64,000 nt of DNA, from assembly GCF_907164915.1 (NCBI RefSeq), contig NC_061870.1:23597348-23661347 (forward strand), given 5' to 3'. A program made the translations under genes and the position numbers. The notes beneath the pieces were generated by a model, which saw nothing but the letters and a program-made list of their open reading frames with translations, was not told the origin of the DNA and ran no database searches. The stretch is from Impatiens glandulifera (lineage: Eukaryota; Streptophyta; Magnoliopsida; Ericales; Balsaminaceae). Each line of letters begins with the position of its first letter. The stretch's first letter is position 1. Below are positions 1 to 11,157 of this stretch, one piece after another.

Positions 1-625
1 CGCCCACCATTTTTTACTTTTTAATCAAACCAAGCAAGACCCATACTAAGTCCTCTATTTCATGTATTCATTGTTTATTGGTCGTCTAATTAAGAATAAG
101 AAGAAGAAGCAGGATGATGGACAGAGAACCCATGGGAGCCAGCCTGCTATCTAGCTAAGAACTAGGGTTTCTACTATGGAAAGAGGACTCACAAAGAAGA
201 AGCATTGTCTATGGAACAAGTTTCTTTTTAAAAAGCGATCTAACTTTATTTTAAAGCGTTTTTTTAACGACATAAGATATTTAGGTACGTGCCAAGTGCA
301 TGCATTCCAACAAATTTCAATTTTTTTTCTTGTTACTCAGGATGCATTATTTTGTAATTTTTCCAACATCAAGTGTATCTATTCATTTCTAATAATAAAA
401 ATTATTTAGCATTGTTTCTTGGTTCTTCTTGTCTTATTAATATAAGATATGATAACAATATTTCCTACATGTATCTATTTATTTGAATTAAATGACAACT
501 TTCATTTAAAAAAATTTAATATACCAACCTAACTGATTTTATAAATGATGCAAACTGAACCATCATTCAACTACTCATGCAAATAATTTGAAAAAAAGAT
601 GTCAATATATTTAGTTGCTTATTAG

Positions 626-629
<4 letters not shown>

Positions 630-672
<43 letters not shown>
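630..672. repeat. (AT)n microsatellite
   Basis: About 21 uninterrupted AT units. It is a simple sequence repeat and is likely polymorphic. Confidence 0.9.
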
Positions 673-675
<3 letters not shown>

Positions 676-970
676 CAAATAACTGGTTTCAGTTGTGTGA
701 CACATTTACTTTCTCTTTACATCCTTTAGCCATCCATTGAATAGTTTGTAATTTGTTAGTGTAGTAACATAACAACCATTTCTTCTTCTTCCTCTTTTCA
801 TCTTTTTGTGTTTGTAATCCAACTCTCATCTCGTAAAGATTCCTTATAAAGTTCTTGTAAAAATAGTTCATATGTTATATTGGCATGGGAGGAAAGATTT
901 ATGGTAAAAATGGTTCATATGATTTGTTTTTTTAATGATTCTTGTAAGGATTTCTTATAGTCTTGCTGAC

Positions 971-973
971 ATT
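971..973. repeat. ATT target-site duplication, left copy (pair at 13411-13413)
   Basis: ATT directly precedes the left CACTGGT end, and ATT directly follows the right end at 13411-13413. Three bases is the usual CACTA duplication. Confidence 0.75.
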
Positions 974-989
974 CACTGGTAAAAAAAGG

Positions 990-1440
990 AGCTTTACCGA
1001 CGGTTTTTTCCGAAGGTTTTGTAAACCTCTCCTAAATACTCCCGAGAGGAACAAATCCTTCGGGATTAAAAATAGATTCCGAGTGGGGTGTAAAACCTTC
1101 GGGTTTATTAATTATTACCGAAAGTTCTACAAAGAACTTTCGGTTTTTACCTTCCCAAAAAACCCAAAAAAATTCTAAGTGTTAGGTGTGGGTTATTTGC
1201 GAAGGTTTTAGGAAAAACCTTCGGTTTTGAAATCCCTTGGTTTTTTAATTGCGAAGGTTATTCAAAGACCCTTCGGTTTTGCGTTTTTTGAAAATTTCAT
1301 TTCCGAAAGTTTTACAAATAACCTTCGGTTTTTCTCATTAAAAAAAAATCAAATTTTTGATATTGGTTGTTCCGAAGGTTTTATAATAAACCATCGGTTT
1401 TGACTAATATCAAAACCGAAAGTTTTATGAAAACCTTCGG
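990..1440. repeat. left subterminal inverted-motif region of the outer CACTA
   Basis: Repeated ccgaaggtt/aaccttcgg and ccgaaagtt/aactttcgg motifs in both orientations occur every 30-60 bases, many as imperfect hairpins. In En/Spm such subterminal motifs are binding sites for the element's DNA-binding protein. Assigning that role here is inference. Confidence 0.7.
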
Positions 1441-1446
1441 CCTAAA

Positions 1447-1724
1447 CCTCTATAAATACAAACCCTAACCCTTCTCTTTTTCATTCCGCTTCTCTCCTTT
1501 CTCTCTCTTCCGCCGCCGCCGCCTGCCTCCTCCAAGCCGCGGGTTCTTCTCCTCTCTTCAGGTAATTTGTTTGATTTGTTTTTTTGTTTTGTTTATTGTA
1601 AGATTTAGATTTTTCTTAAGTTTGTATATATATATATATATTATAGATCTAGATTTATGTTAGTTTACGTTATTTTGTTTGATGAATATATATATATATA
1701 TACATATATCTGAAATGCATTTAG
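1447..1724 (+). promoter_or_regulatory. promoter, 5'UTR exon and 5'UTR intron of the 98-residue element gene
   Basis: A TATA-like 'ctataaataca' lies at about 1450. It is followed by a pyrimidine- and CCG-rich leader (about 1475-1561) that stands out in the AT-rich surroundings. A GT-AG intron can be drawn from a 'cag/gtaatt' donor at 1561/1562 to an acceptor at 1724, three bases before the ATG. The second element gene has the same layout of GC-rich leader plus an intron ending just before the ATG. Confidence 0.55.
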
Positions 1725-1727
1725 GAT

Positions 1728-2024
1728 ATGGGTGATGATTCGACATGGAAGAGACTTCGGCGTACACCGGAGAAACTGCATCCGTGTTACCAAAATCTGA
1801 TAACACAATCAGAAATTGCGGCACGTGAGGAAGAGGTCAGAAAGATGACGCTGGAAATGGAACAAATCCGACTAAGGGATGCCGAAAGAGGTCGTTTGCT
1901 GAGTGAAATCAAAGCGGACCGGGCCGAAATGTCTCAGAGATTAGAGAATCTCGAACAAGAACTTGTCTTGTTGAGGAGTCGACTGAATCAACCACCCGGT
2001 CCTTCCACCCCATCTAATAATTAA
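1728..2024 (+). CDS. 98-residue coiled-coil protein of the outer CACTA (TNP1-like relic or accessory)
   Basis: The frame opens just after a plausible splice acceptor and encodes 98 residues. Residues about 30-85 are a charged heptad-like coiled coil (EEEVRKMTLEMEQI...). The end is proline- and serine-rich (QPPGPSTPSNN). This mirrors the tail of the Transposase_24 protein at 11158-12435, which is also a long E/K/R coiled coil ending in a polyproline stretch. The N-terminal 30 residues do not show the Transposase_24 signature. It may be a shortened duplicate of the larger gene or a separate small element protein. It has no catalytic residues. A role in multimerisation or DNA bridging would be speculative. 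Confidence 0.55.
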   Translation: MGDDSTWKRLRRTPEKLHPCYQNLITQSEIAAREEEVRKMTLEMEQIRLRDAERGRLLSEIKADRAEMSQRLENLEQELVLLRSRLNQPPGPSTPSNN

Positions 2025-2179
2025 TTTGTAGATTTATTATGGATTTATTATGGGTTTATGACAGTTATGTTTTAATATTTATGAATTATTGTTATTATGT
2101 TTGTTTGGTTTGGTTTAATATGTTTTATTAATTAATTATGTGTTTTTTTTGACTTTTCATATTTTTTTAAAGAAAAACC

Positions 2180-4316
2180 GCATCGCCAAAACCGAAAGTT
2201 TATTTGAAAACCTTCGGTTTTGACACATTTTTTAGGTAAAAACCGAAGGTTTTCAAATAAACCTTCGGTTTTGACCTTACATTAAAAAAATGGGGAAGGG
2301 TAAAAACCGAAGGTTTTCAAATAAACCTTCGGTTTTTACCTTACATTAAAAAAATTAGTTTTTTTTCTAAGTATGGGGAAGGGTAAAAACCGAAGGTTTT
2401 CAAATAAACCTTCGGTTTTGACCTTACATTAAAAAAATCTGAAAATTTTGTAAGTATGGGGAAGGGTAAAAACCGAAGGTTTTCAAATAAACCTTCGTTT
2501 TTTACCTTACATTAAAAAAATCTGATTTTTGTCTAAGTATGGGGAAGGGTAAAAACCGAAGGTTTTCAAATAAACCTTCGGTTTTTACCTTACATTAAAA
2601 AAATTAGTTTTTTTTCTAAGTATGGGGAAGGGTAAAAACCGAAGGTTTTCAAATAAACCTTCGGTTTTGACCTTACATTAAAAAAATCTGAAAATTTTCT
2701 AAGTATGGGGAAGGGTAAAAACCGAAGGTTTTCAAATAAACCTTCGGTTTTGACCTTACATTAAAAATATCTGATTTTTTTCTAAGTATGGGGAAGGGTA
2801 AAAACCGAAGGTTTTCAAATAAACCTTCGGTTTTGACCTTACATTAAAAAAATCTGAAAATTTTCTAAGTATGGGGAAGGGTAAAAACCGAAGGTTTTCA
2901 AATAAACCTTCGGTTTTTACCTTACATTAAAAAAATTAGTTTTTTTTCTAAGTATGGGGAAGGGTAAAAACCGAAGGTTTTCAAATAAACCTTCGGTTTT
3001 GACCTTACATTAAAAAAATCTGAAAATTTTCTAAGTATGGGGAAGGGTAAAAACCGAAGGTTTTCAAATAAACCTTCGGTTTTGACCTTACATTAAAAAT
3101 ATCTGATTTTTTTCTAAGTATGGGGAAGGGTAAAAACCGAAGGTTTTCAAATAAACCTTCGGTTTTGACCTTACATTAAAAAAATCTGAAAATTTTCTAA
3201 GTATGGGGAAGGGTAAAAACCGAAGGTTTTCAAATAAACCTTCGGTTTTTACCTTACATTAAAAAAATTAGTTTTTTTTCTAAGTATGGGGAAGGGTAAA
3301 AACCGAAGGTTTTCAAATAAACCTTCGGTTTTGACCTTACATTAAAAAAATCTGAAAATTTTGTAAGTATGGGGAAGGGTAAAAACCGAAGGTTTTACCT
3401 TACATTAAAAAAATCTGATTTTTGTCTAAGTATGGGGAAGGGTAAAAACCGAAGGTTTTCAAATAAACCTTCGGTTTTTACCTTACATTAAAAAAATTAG
3501 ATTTTTTTCTAAGTATGGGGAAGGGTAAAAACCGAAGGTTTTCAAATAAACCTTCGGTTTTGACCTTACATTAAAAAAATCTGAAAATTTTCTAAGTATG
3601 GGGAAGGGTAAAAACCGAAGGTTTTCAAATAAACCTTCGGTTTTGACCTTACATTAAAAATATCTGATTTTTTTCTAAGTATGGGGAAGGGTAAAAACCG
3701 AAGGTTTTCAAATAAACCTTCGGTTTTGACCTTACATTAAAAAAATCTGAAAATTTTCTAAGTATGGGGAAGGGTAAAAACCGAAGGTTTTCAAATAAAC
3801 CTTCGGTTTTTACCTTACATTAAAAAAATTAGTTTTTTTTCTAAGTATGGGGAAGGGTAAAAACCGAAGGTTTTCAAATAAACCTTCGGTTTTGACCTTA
3901 CATTAAAAAAATCTGAAAATTTTCTAAGTATGGGGAAGGGTAAAAACCGAAGGTTTTCAAATAAACCTTCGGTTTTGACCTTACATTAAAAATATCTGAT
4001 TTTTTTCTAAGTATGGAGAAGGGTAAAAACCGAAGGTTTTCAAATAAACCTTCGGTTTTGACCTTACATTAAAAAAATCTGAAAATTTTCTAAGTATGGG
4101 GAAGGGTAAAAACCGAAGGTTTTCAAATAAACCTTCGGTTTTTACCTTACATTAAAAAAATTAGTTTTTTTTCTAAGTATGGGGAAGGGTAAAAACCGAA
4201 GGTTTTCAAATAAACCTTCGGTTTTGACCTTACATTAAAAAAATCTGAAAATTTTCTAAGTATGGGGAAGGGTAAAAACCGAAGGTTTTCATATAAACCT
4301 TCGGTTTTTACCCTAG
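2180..4316. repeat. hairpin minisatellite, ~83-bp monomers in an 11-monomer higher-order array
   Basis: About 24 head-to-tail monomers of 83 (rarely 84) bp. Each has a conserved core, 'taagtatggggaagggtaa', then a perfect hairpin with 13-bp arms (AAACCGAAGGTTT / AAACCTTCGGTTT) around the loop TCAAAT. Arms extend to 18 bp where the 3' side reads ggtttttacc. The linker varies as types C (ttagtttt), A (ctgaaaat), B (atatctgatt) and D (ctgatttttgt). Their order is C A D C A B A C A B A, then the same eleven again, then C A. The anchor 'tgggg' at 2374 recurs at 3287, exactly 913 bp later. One D monomer near 3385-3400 has lost part of its hairpin. Confidence 0.95.
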
Positions 4317-4329
4317 TTTAAACCGTGAG

Positions 4330-4660
4330 GTTTCCTTAAAACTGTCGGTGACATGCAAAAAACCGAAAGTTTTACTATTAACTTTCGGTGTTACCAAATC
4401 ATAATTTGGAAAATTTTTTGTTTGATACACTCCAATCTAGAATCTTAATTAATCTAATAAAGTGTGTGTTGTTTTTTAAAAATTAAGATTGTGTTTAATG
4501 TTAAAATGTTTATGATTGTGTTTGATTATATAAAGAAGTGTATTTATATGTTTGTGTTTATATATGATGACATGAATGTGTATAAAGTTTGATCATATGG
4601 GTGATGTGTTAAGGTATTAAATGTGTTAAATTAATAATGTTCAAATCCATTAGAAGATTA
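4330..4660. repeat. direct-repeat copy 1 (left part) inside the outer CACTA
   Basis: From the 'aagtgtgtgtt' phrase (about 4460) to 'attagaag' (about 4655) this stretch matches 10065-10275 with many substitutions. Shared landmarks include tgtgtttaatgttaaaatgtt and gtttgatcatatgg. The copy continues after the nested insertion at 9897, where 'ggaaccaattaatttaacaa' parallels 'gaatccaaataatttaacaa' near 10281. The inner element therefore landed inside one copy of a pre-existing tandem duplication. Confidence 0.75.
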
Positions 4661-4679
4661 CACTAGTAAAAAATGTGTT

Positions 4680-4980
4680 TTTAACGGCGAAATTTTACGG
4701 CGGTATTTAAAACCGTAGTTAATACCTTGTTTTTAACTGTGGTATATAAAACCGCCTTTAAAAGTCTTACATTTAACTACGGTATATAAAACCGCCTTTA
4801 AAAGTCTTACATTTAACTGTGGTATATAAAAACCGTAGTTAAAAGTCTTATCTTTAACTGCGGGTTTTTATACCGTAGTTAAAGTCTTATCTCTAACTGT
4901 GGTTTTTTGTTTTTTATACCTCAGTTAAAATCTTACGTTTAATTGCGTTATATAGATCCACATTTAAAAGTCTTATATTA
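4680..4980. repeat. left subterminal repeats of the inner CACTA
   Basis: About seven units of roughly 40 bp contain 'aactgcggt/aaccgcctttaaaagtctta' variants, in the pattern taac-tgcggt-atataaaaccg. The mirror set lies at 9535-9890 near the other end. Confidence 0.75.
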
Positions 4981-5179
4981 TTATAAATCATAAAAAAAAA
5001 AATTATTTTTATTTTTTAAAAAATTAATTGAGATAAGTTTCAAAAGAGAATATTAGATAAGTTAATTAAAATATATATACTTGTAAAATATTATTTTATC
5101 AGTTCAATAAACATATCTTATATGAATTAACAATGAAAAAAAATGAAATAATAAAATAGTATATTGAGACTTCATATTT

Positions 5180-7396
5180 ATATATAGTTTTATATCCTAT
5201 CCACTTGATTTAGTTTATAAATAATTCTAAAAATAATATTAAATCTTATTAATATTTTTCTCTCTCATAATTAATGACTTATGAAATAATAGACTAATTT
5301 ATTACTAATTACTTTTATAAAATAATATATATATATATATATATTAAGATAAAATATTTATTATTTTTTAACCTTTATAATTTAGTATGCACTATTATAT
5401 TTTTTAATTCAAATAAATTTTAAAAATATAGAAAACTAGTTTTTTTTATTTACATTATTAAAATATGTTTAATGAAGATTTAATATTGTCAAGACTATTT
5501 TTTTTATAATTAATGAAGATAAATTGTTATCAAATATTTATTTAGAATTTTTGTTGTATTATTTTTTAAACTTATATTCTAATTAAATTCATAAAATAAT
5601 GTAATAAATAAATAAATAAATAGATATATATATATATATATATTAACAAATATTAAGACTTTTAAACCGTAATGTAGTTACAAGTATATGCTAGTATATT
5701 TATTAATTAAAATAAAATATTGAAAATATTATATATATATATCTATATTTTATATATATATATATATATTATATACGAGGAAAGAGAATAATTTGAAGTT
5801 GAAAAAATGAAATAATGTAAGGAAATAAAAAATAGAAGAGAGAAAGTTGTTTAATTTTTTCAACCAATTAACACGTCATTCCTTTCCATAAGTTCCTTCC
5901 AATCTTCTCTCATATGTATATATATATATTTTTTTTTATAAAAGTAAGTTAAAAATAAATATTAATTTAATTTTAAAAAGCTAAATAGGATTATTTCTAT
6001 GCATTATCTTAGAAATTTAATTTAAATATAAGTTTAAAGAAGTTTACTTTGTCAATAATTATATATAATTATAAATTAAAATATTAACCTATTATATCGA
6101 TTAAATTTAAATTAAATTTAGTTTCATAATTTTATATATATTTAGTTTATAAATAATACTAAAAATAATATTAAATCTTATTAATATTTTTTTCTTTCAC
6201 TAATTTAATAGACTAATTCATCACTAATAATTTTATAAAATAAAATTCAAAATAATAAAAAAATCTAGTTTATAAGTTTATATTTATATATAACAAATGT
6301 CTTATACAAAGTAATTTGTTATGTGAATCACAATTATATAAAGATTTTAAATATTTTTTTATTTAAGATTAGTTAATGTAATTATCACAATTAATGGTAA
6401 ATAATTTAATCATATTTACAAATATTATATCTAAATTTCAAATATATATATTATATTTATTTTAATTGAAGATAAACATTTTATCATTTTAATCAAAATT
6501 TATATTTAAATTATGTCTTTTATAAAATAATATATAAATATATATTAAGATAAACTATTTATCATTTTTGTATAAACCTTTATATAATTTGGTATTCACT
6601 ATTATCTTTTTAAGTGAAATAAATTCTAAAAATATGAATAATTAGTCATTTTTATTTCATTTAGATTCTTAAAATATATTTAATGGAGATTTGATATTGT
6701 CAAGATTATTTTTTTTTATTGATTAATGGAGATAAATTGTTATCAATTATTTACTTAGCATTTTGTTGTATTATTTTTTTAACTTATATTTTAATTAAAT
6801 TCTTGAAATAATATAATAAATATATATATACTAATTAACATTATTAAGACTTTAAACCATAATGAAATTAGTTATAACTACTAATATATTTATTATTATA
6901 AAATATATATAGTGATTGATTCAATAATTATATATTATTGTAAATTTAAATATTAAACTATTATATCGATAAAAAAATTTAGTTTCATAATTTTATATAT
7001 ATTTAGTTTATAAATAATGCTAAAAATAATATTAAATCTTATTAATATTTAATCACTAATTAAATAATAAATTAAATAATAGACTAATTCATCTCAAATT
7101 AATTCATAAAATTAAATTTTAATTAATAACAAAAGTCTAATTTATAACTTTATATTTATATAGATAATAAACGTCATAAAAACTAGGTAATTGGTACAGT
7201 TCATCACAATTACATAAATATTTTTAATTTTTTTTTATTTTAGATTAATTTATATTAAATAATTTAATCATATTTACAAATAATATATCTAAATTTCAAA
7301 TAATATAATATATATATATATATATTATTCATATATTTTAATTGAAGATAAACTCTCTATCATTTTAGTCAAAATTTATATCTAAATTACTTTTAT

Positions 7397-7432
<36 letters not shown>

Positions 7433-7680
7433 AAAATAAACTCTTTATCATTTTTGTGTAAACTTTTATAATTTGATATATATATTATGATAAACTCTTT
7501 ATCAAATAAATTTTAAAAATATGGAAGACTAGTCATTTTTATCTCATTTACCTTTCTAAAATATTTTAATGAAGATTTGATCATTTCAATGACTATTTTC
7601 TTATTGATTAATGGAGATAAATTGTCATCAATTATTTATTTAGCATTTTTGTTATATTTGTTTTTGAATTTAGTTTAAAC
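5180..7680. repeat. degenerate internal triplication in the inner CACTA
   Basis: Two landmark phrases each recur three times in the same orientation. 'tttagtttataaataat.ctaaaaataatattaaatctta' lies at about 5200, 6140 and 7005. 'ttgtcaagactatt ... ggagataaattgttatcaa' lies at about 5470, 6690 and 7580. Copies are about 0.9-1.2 kb apart with many substitutions and small indels. No coding frame survives. Confidence 0.7.
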
Positions 7681-8403
7681 TAAAGGTATTTGAAATTGTA
7701 ATTTGTTTAATTATTAATAATATTTTTTGTATTTTAATTTATAAATTATAAAATAAAATAAAAATATTTTTGGTTTTTAATTGATGAAAATTAAAAAAAT
7801 AAAATAAAAACTAATTAAGAAAGTGTGTGAAAGTATTTTTTTTATTTCTAATTTATGTTTAGATAAATATTTAGGATTATAAATAATCTGGTAATAATAA
7901 GTAATAATAAAAGCGACTAAAAAATATAAACTTTTTAGTACGAGAATATAAATATTTTTTTATAAAAAATTATTGTTTATAAAATTTATAATTATATATC
8001 AGTTTTAATTAATATTAGTGTTTATTTTTTATAATATTTGTATTTTATAAAATAAAATAAAATTTGTAATTTTTAAATATGAATAAAAAAATATAAGAAT
8101 TTAATTAAAAAATGAAATGCATACAATATCTTTGAATTATATAATATGTAAATTTATAAATATAATTGAGAATTATTGTATTTAATATTATGTTATTTTT
8201 AATTATATAAAACAATAAAAATATTAAGAAGTTAAGGGTTATTTATTCCACTTCACCCAGTCTTCCATTTTCTTCTCCACGTTTTCACATTCCTCTTTTT
8301 GTGGAACTTCAACTCTAGTTGATCGAGCACTATCTAAATTCCTATTTTCTTTTGCGCATTATTTACATTCCCTATTATTTTCTAGCCCTTCACCTTACTC
8401 TCG

Positions 8404-8530
8404 TACGTACATTTGAAGAAGATTTTTGCATTGCTTCATCTGGCTCCTGGTACATTTGAAGAAGATTTCTGCATTGTAAGTATAGTACTCCTTGGTACAT
8501 TTGAAGAAGATTTCTGCATTGTAAGTATAA
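8404..8530 (+). repeat. tandem 44-bp repeat carrying splice-donor-like sequence
   Basis: Three copies of 'ggtacatttgaagaagat' occur (about 8408, 8450, 8493). The last two continue into 'ctgcattgtaagtata', which resembles a plant 5' splice site. They follow a pyrimidine-rich leader at 8240-8460. This could be the first exon end of a decayed gene in the inner element; that is inference. Confidence 0.6.
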
Positions 8531-9018
8531 TATTTTTGTTTTATCGGCCAGATCTTCCATCTTGTAGATAATGATTATTTGTAAGTTTGTAAAGATGCAT
8601 TTAATTTATTAAGTTGTGTTATGTAGTATTAATAGAAGCATGAAAGAAATTTGGTCATTTAATATAATTAACTTTATTTATGAATTTTAGGTTATCAAAA
8701 TGTGGTTGTCATTGATATAAATTTGAAAAAACTAATGAATATTCTAAATTCATTTCCTCATTTTTTCCATGATTTTATTTAAGTGATAGTGATCTCTTTT
8801 GGAACAAGGACGTCGACAAGGACAAATAGATGGAACAATAAAATTTCTTTGAGGGAAATTTACAGCGCCACATTAGCATGTTAGTATGAATTCTCTCTTC
8901 CAATTAATTTATCAAATGTAATTTATATCAATTTATTTAATATAGGAAATATTTTACTTAGTTCTTGCTTTTTAAAAGAGAGTAAAAAAGTGTAATTTGT
9001 ATTTGAATCTTTTATAGG

Positions 9019-9255
9019 TGGGGAGAAGGAAGAAAATTGATGAAGAAAAGGAAGAGGGAGAAGAAAGAAAATGAAGAAGAAAAGGAAAAGGGAGAAGGAA
9101 GAAAATTGATGAAGAAAAGGAAGAGGGAGAAGAAAGAAAATGAAGAAGAAAAGGAAAAGGGAGAAGGAAGAAAGAAAATGAAGAAGAAAAGGAAGAGGGA
9201 GAAGGAAGAAAGAAAATGAAGAAGAAAAGGAAGAGGGAGAATGAAGAAAATGAAG
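9019..9255 (+). repeat. purine-rich minisatellite with a K/E/R-rich frame
   Basis: About 3.5 copies of a roughly 66-bp GA-rich unit lie directly after an 'ttatag/gtgggg' acceptor-like site. The unit reads as a 60-residue frame of KKRKREKKENEEEKEKGEG repeats (9037-9219). The frame owes its openness to a sequence with almost no T, so I treat it as a possible charged tail of a decayed element protein rather than a proven gene. Confidence 0.6.
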
Positions 9256-9534
9256 AGAAGTTATTTCAAATTTTGAAATTTGATCATTTTTATTGATATA
9301 ATAATGTTTATTTTGTATGACTTTAAATAATATATAATTATATTTTGATGTAATTATATTTGTATATAATTATATTTTTAGGTAATATTATAATATAAAA
9401 ATGAAGTGTTAATTATATAATATTATTTTGAATGATTTTTATTATTGTCAATTGACTATTAACTACACTTATAACTATCAGCTATTTTTAAATTCTAATT
9501 AGTAATTAGAGACAATTATTTGTGGTAAAAATAT

Positions 9535-9890
9535 TTTATATATAGCCACTATTAACTGCGGTTTTTAAACCGCAGTTAGAAACTATTACTTGCGGTAAAA
9601 ATCTCGCCTTTATAAGTAAACAATTTACTACGGTTTTAGGAACCGCAGTTAGAGACTATTAACTGCGGTCTTATAAACCGTAGTTAGAGATTATTAACTT
9701 CGGTTTTATAAACCGCAGTTAAAAGCTAGTATCTGCGGTAAATTTACCGCCCTTAATTGTCAAAATCTCTTTAACGGCGGAACTATTAACGGCGGTTGAC
9801 TACGGTAATTTTACCGCCGTAATTGTCTTTTAGCAGCGGTAAATTATACAATAACGGCGGTAAAAACCGCCCTTAAATGTTACTTTTTTA
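9535..9890. repeat. right subterminal repeats of the inner CACTA
   Basis: Repeated 'aactgcggttttataaaccgcagtta' palindromic units, then more G+C-rich 'aacggcggtaaaaaccgcc' units near the terminus. They pair with the left set at 4680-4980. Confidence 0.75.
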
Positions 9891-9896
9891 CTAGTG

Positions 9897-10620
9897 TTAG
9901 GAACCAATTAATTTAACAATTTGTGACATAGAAATTCCGAGAGTTTTGGGTAAAACTTTCGGAAATACCCATAAAAACCGAGAGTTTTATGATTAACTCT
10001 CGGAATTAATATGTCCCAAATTGTTAAATTAATTGGTTTTTTTGGTTATAATCTAGACTCCTAACTAATATTATCAAGTGTGTGTTTTATTTTAAAATTT
10101 TAGTTTGTGTTTAATGTTAAAATGTTCAAGAATGTGTTAGATCATAAAGAGAAGTGTACATGAATGTTTATGTAGGATTATTCTATGTATTTGTGTAATG
10201 TTTGATCATATGGATTGAGAAATGTTTTAAGGATATCAAATGTGTTAAATTCATGTTGTTCATCGTTATTAGAAAGTGAGAATCCAAATAATTTAACAAT
10301 TTGTCATGTTCTAAAACCGAAAGTTAAATAAATAACTTTCGGAAATATGCATAAAATACGACAGATTTACTAAAACCTCTCGGTTTTGTGCATTTAATTT
10401 TAATAGTAAAAATGTAAACAAATAATCAAAACCGAGAGTTTTATGAAAACTCTCGGAATTTAAATATCCAAAAACCGAGAGTTTTCTTATAACTCTCGGT
10501 TTTGATTAATTTCATAAAACCGAGAGTTATATGAAAACTCTCGGTTTTTGGATATTTAAATTCCGAGAGTTTTCATAAAACTCTCGGGAATCAACTATTT
10601 AATTAAAAAAAACCCCTTCT
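9897..10620. repeat. inverted-motif region and direct-repeat copy 2 of the outer CACTA
   Basis: The remainder of direct-repeat copy 1 (9897 to about 9990) is followed by copy 2 (about 10030-10330). After that come several hairpins built from ccgagagtt/aactctcgg with arms of 13 bp or more, for example 10430-10580. No gene lies here; it is the promoter-side flank of the Transposase_24 gene. Confidence 0.7.
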
Positions 10621-11157
10621 TTCTTTCTTCCCCGTTTTTTCTTCTTCGATCCGACTCTCTCTCCCGCCGCTTCTCTTCGCCAGCGCCGCTCTCAGCCGAC
10701 ACCCTCCGCCAAGACGACGCCCTTCAATCCTGAAGAAGACGACGCCGCCTTGAAGCCGCCAAGACGCCGCCATCTTGAAGCCGCCACCGGTCGAAGATCT
10801 GCCGCGGACCCGATTGAAGTTCTGCTGCCGCGCCTCCGCCGCTCTCAGCCGCGCCTCAGCCAGCCTCCGCCGACGATTGAAGGTCAGTTCTTGGATTTCA
10901 GGTTTATTTGAAAACCTTATTGTTATATATGTTAGGGTTTGAAGTTAATTTATATATATTAGTGTTATATATGTTAGATTTTAGGGTTAGTTTTTAGGAA
11001 TTGTTAGAATTAGGAATTATTAATCTTATTAATGAATCTGATTGAATCTGTTTGAATGATTGATGTTATATATGTGAGATTTGGTTTGGATTTGTTGATT
11101 TATGTTACATTTTGTTTAATTTAGGATTATGGTTTGATTTTTGTTTAATTTAGGACT
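10620..11157 (+). promoter_or_regulatory. GC-rich 5'UTR exon and 5'UTR intron of the Transposase_24 gene
   Basis: A strongly GC-rich, CGCCG-repeated leader lies at about 10620-10885, with a donor-like 'aag/gtcagtt' near 10881. A T-rich intron ends at 'tttaatttag' just before the ATG at 11158. The same arrangement precedes the small gene at 1728. Confidence 0.5.

Larger units (their letters stand above)
1..973. other. left-edge AT-rich flank, no gene recognised
   Basis: No reading frame here resembles a known protein; the longest (176-409, +) is a low-complexity F/I/K-rich frame with no codon signature. A perfect AT dinucleotide run lies near 630-672. The stretch 700-960 contains a loose repeat of a 'ttcatatg' phrase. 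The host sequence ends in ATT at 971-973, which is the left target duplication of the CACTA element that follows. Confidence 0.5.
4661..9896. mobile_element. inner CACTA element, 5.2 kb, nested in the outer CACTA
   Basis: The ends read CACTAGTAAAAAA (left) and the exact complement TTTTTTACTAGTG (right). TTA is duplicated at 4658-4660 and 9897-9899. Both subterminal regions carry repeated 'aactgcggt ... accgcagtt' inverted motifs (4680-4980 and 9535-9890). The interior is extremely AT-rich, with a degenerate triplicated block of about 0.9-1.2 kb. Near the right side lies a leader-like pyrimidine-rich stretch (8240-8460), duplicated donor-like sites and a lysine/glutamate repeat frame. No transposase domain is recognisable, so this is a non-autonomous element. 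Its motif set (TGCGGT) differs from the host element's (CCGAAGG), so the two belong to different CACTA subfamilies. Confidence 0.9.

Noticed and set aside
2180..4316. Regular repeats resembling a CRISPR array
   Set aside because: The sequence is plant nuclear, linkers are near-identical rather than unique spacers, and there are no cas genes. It is a transposon minisatellite.
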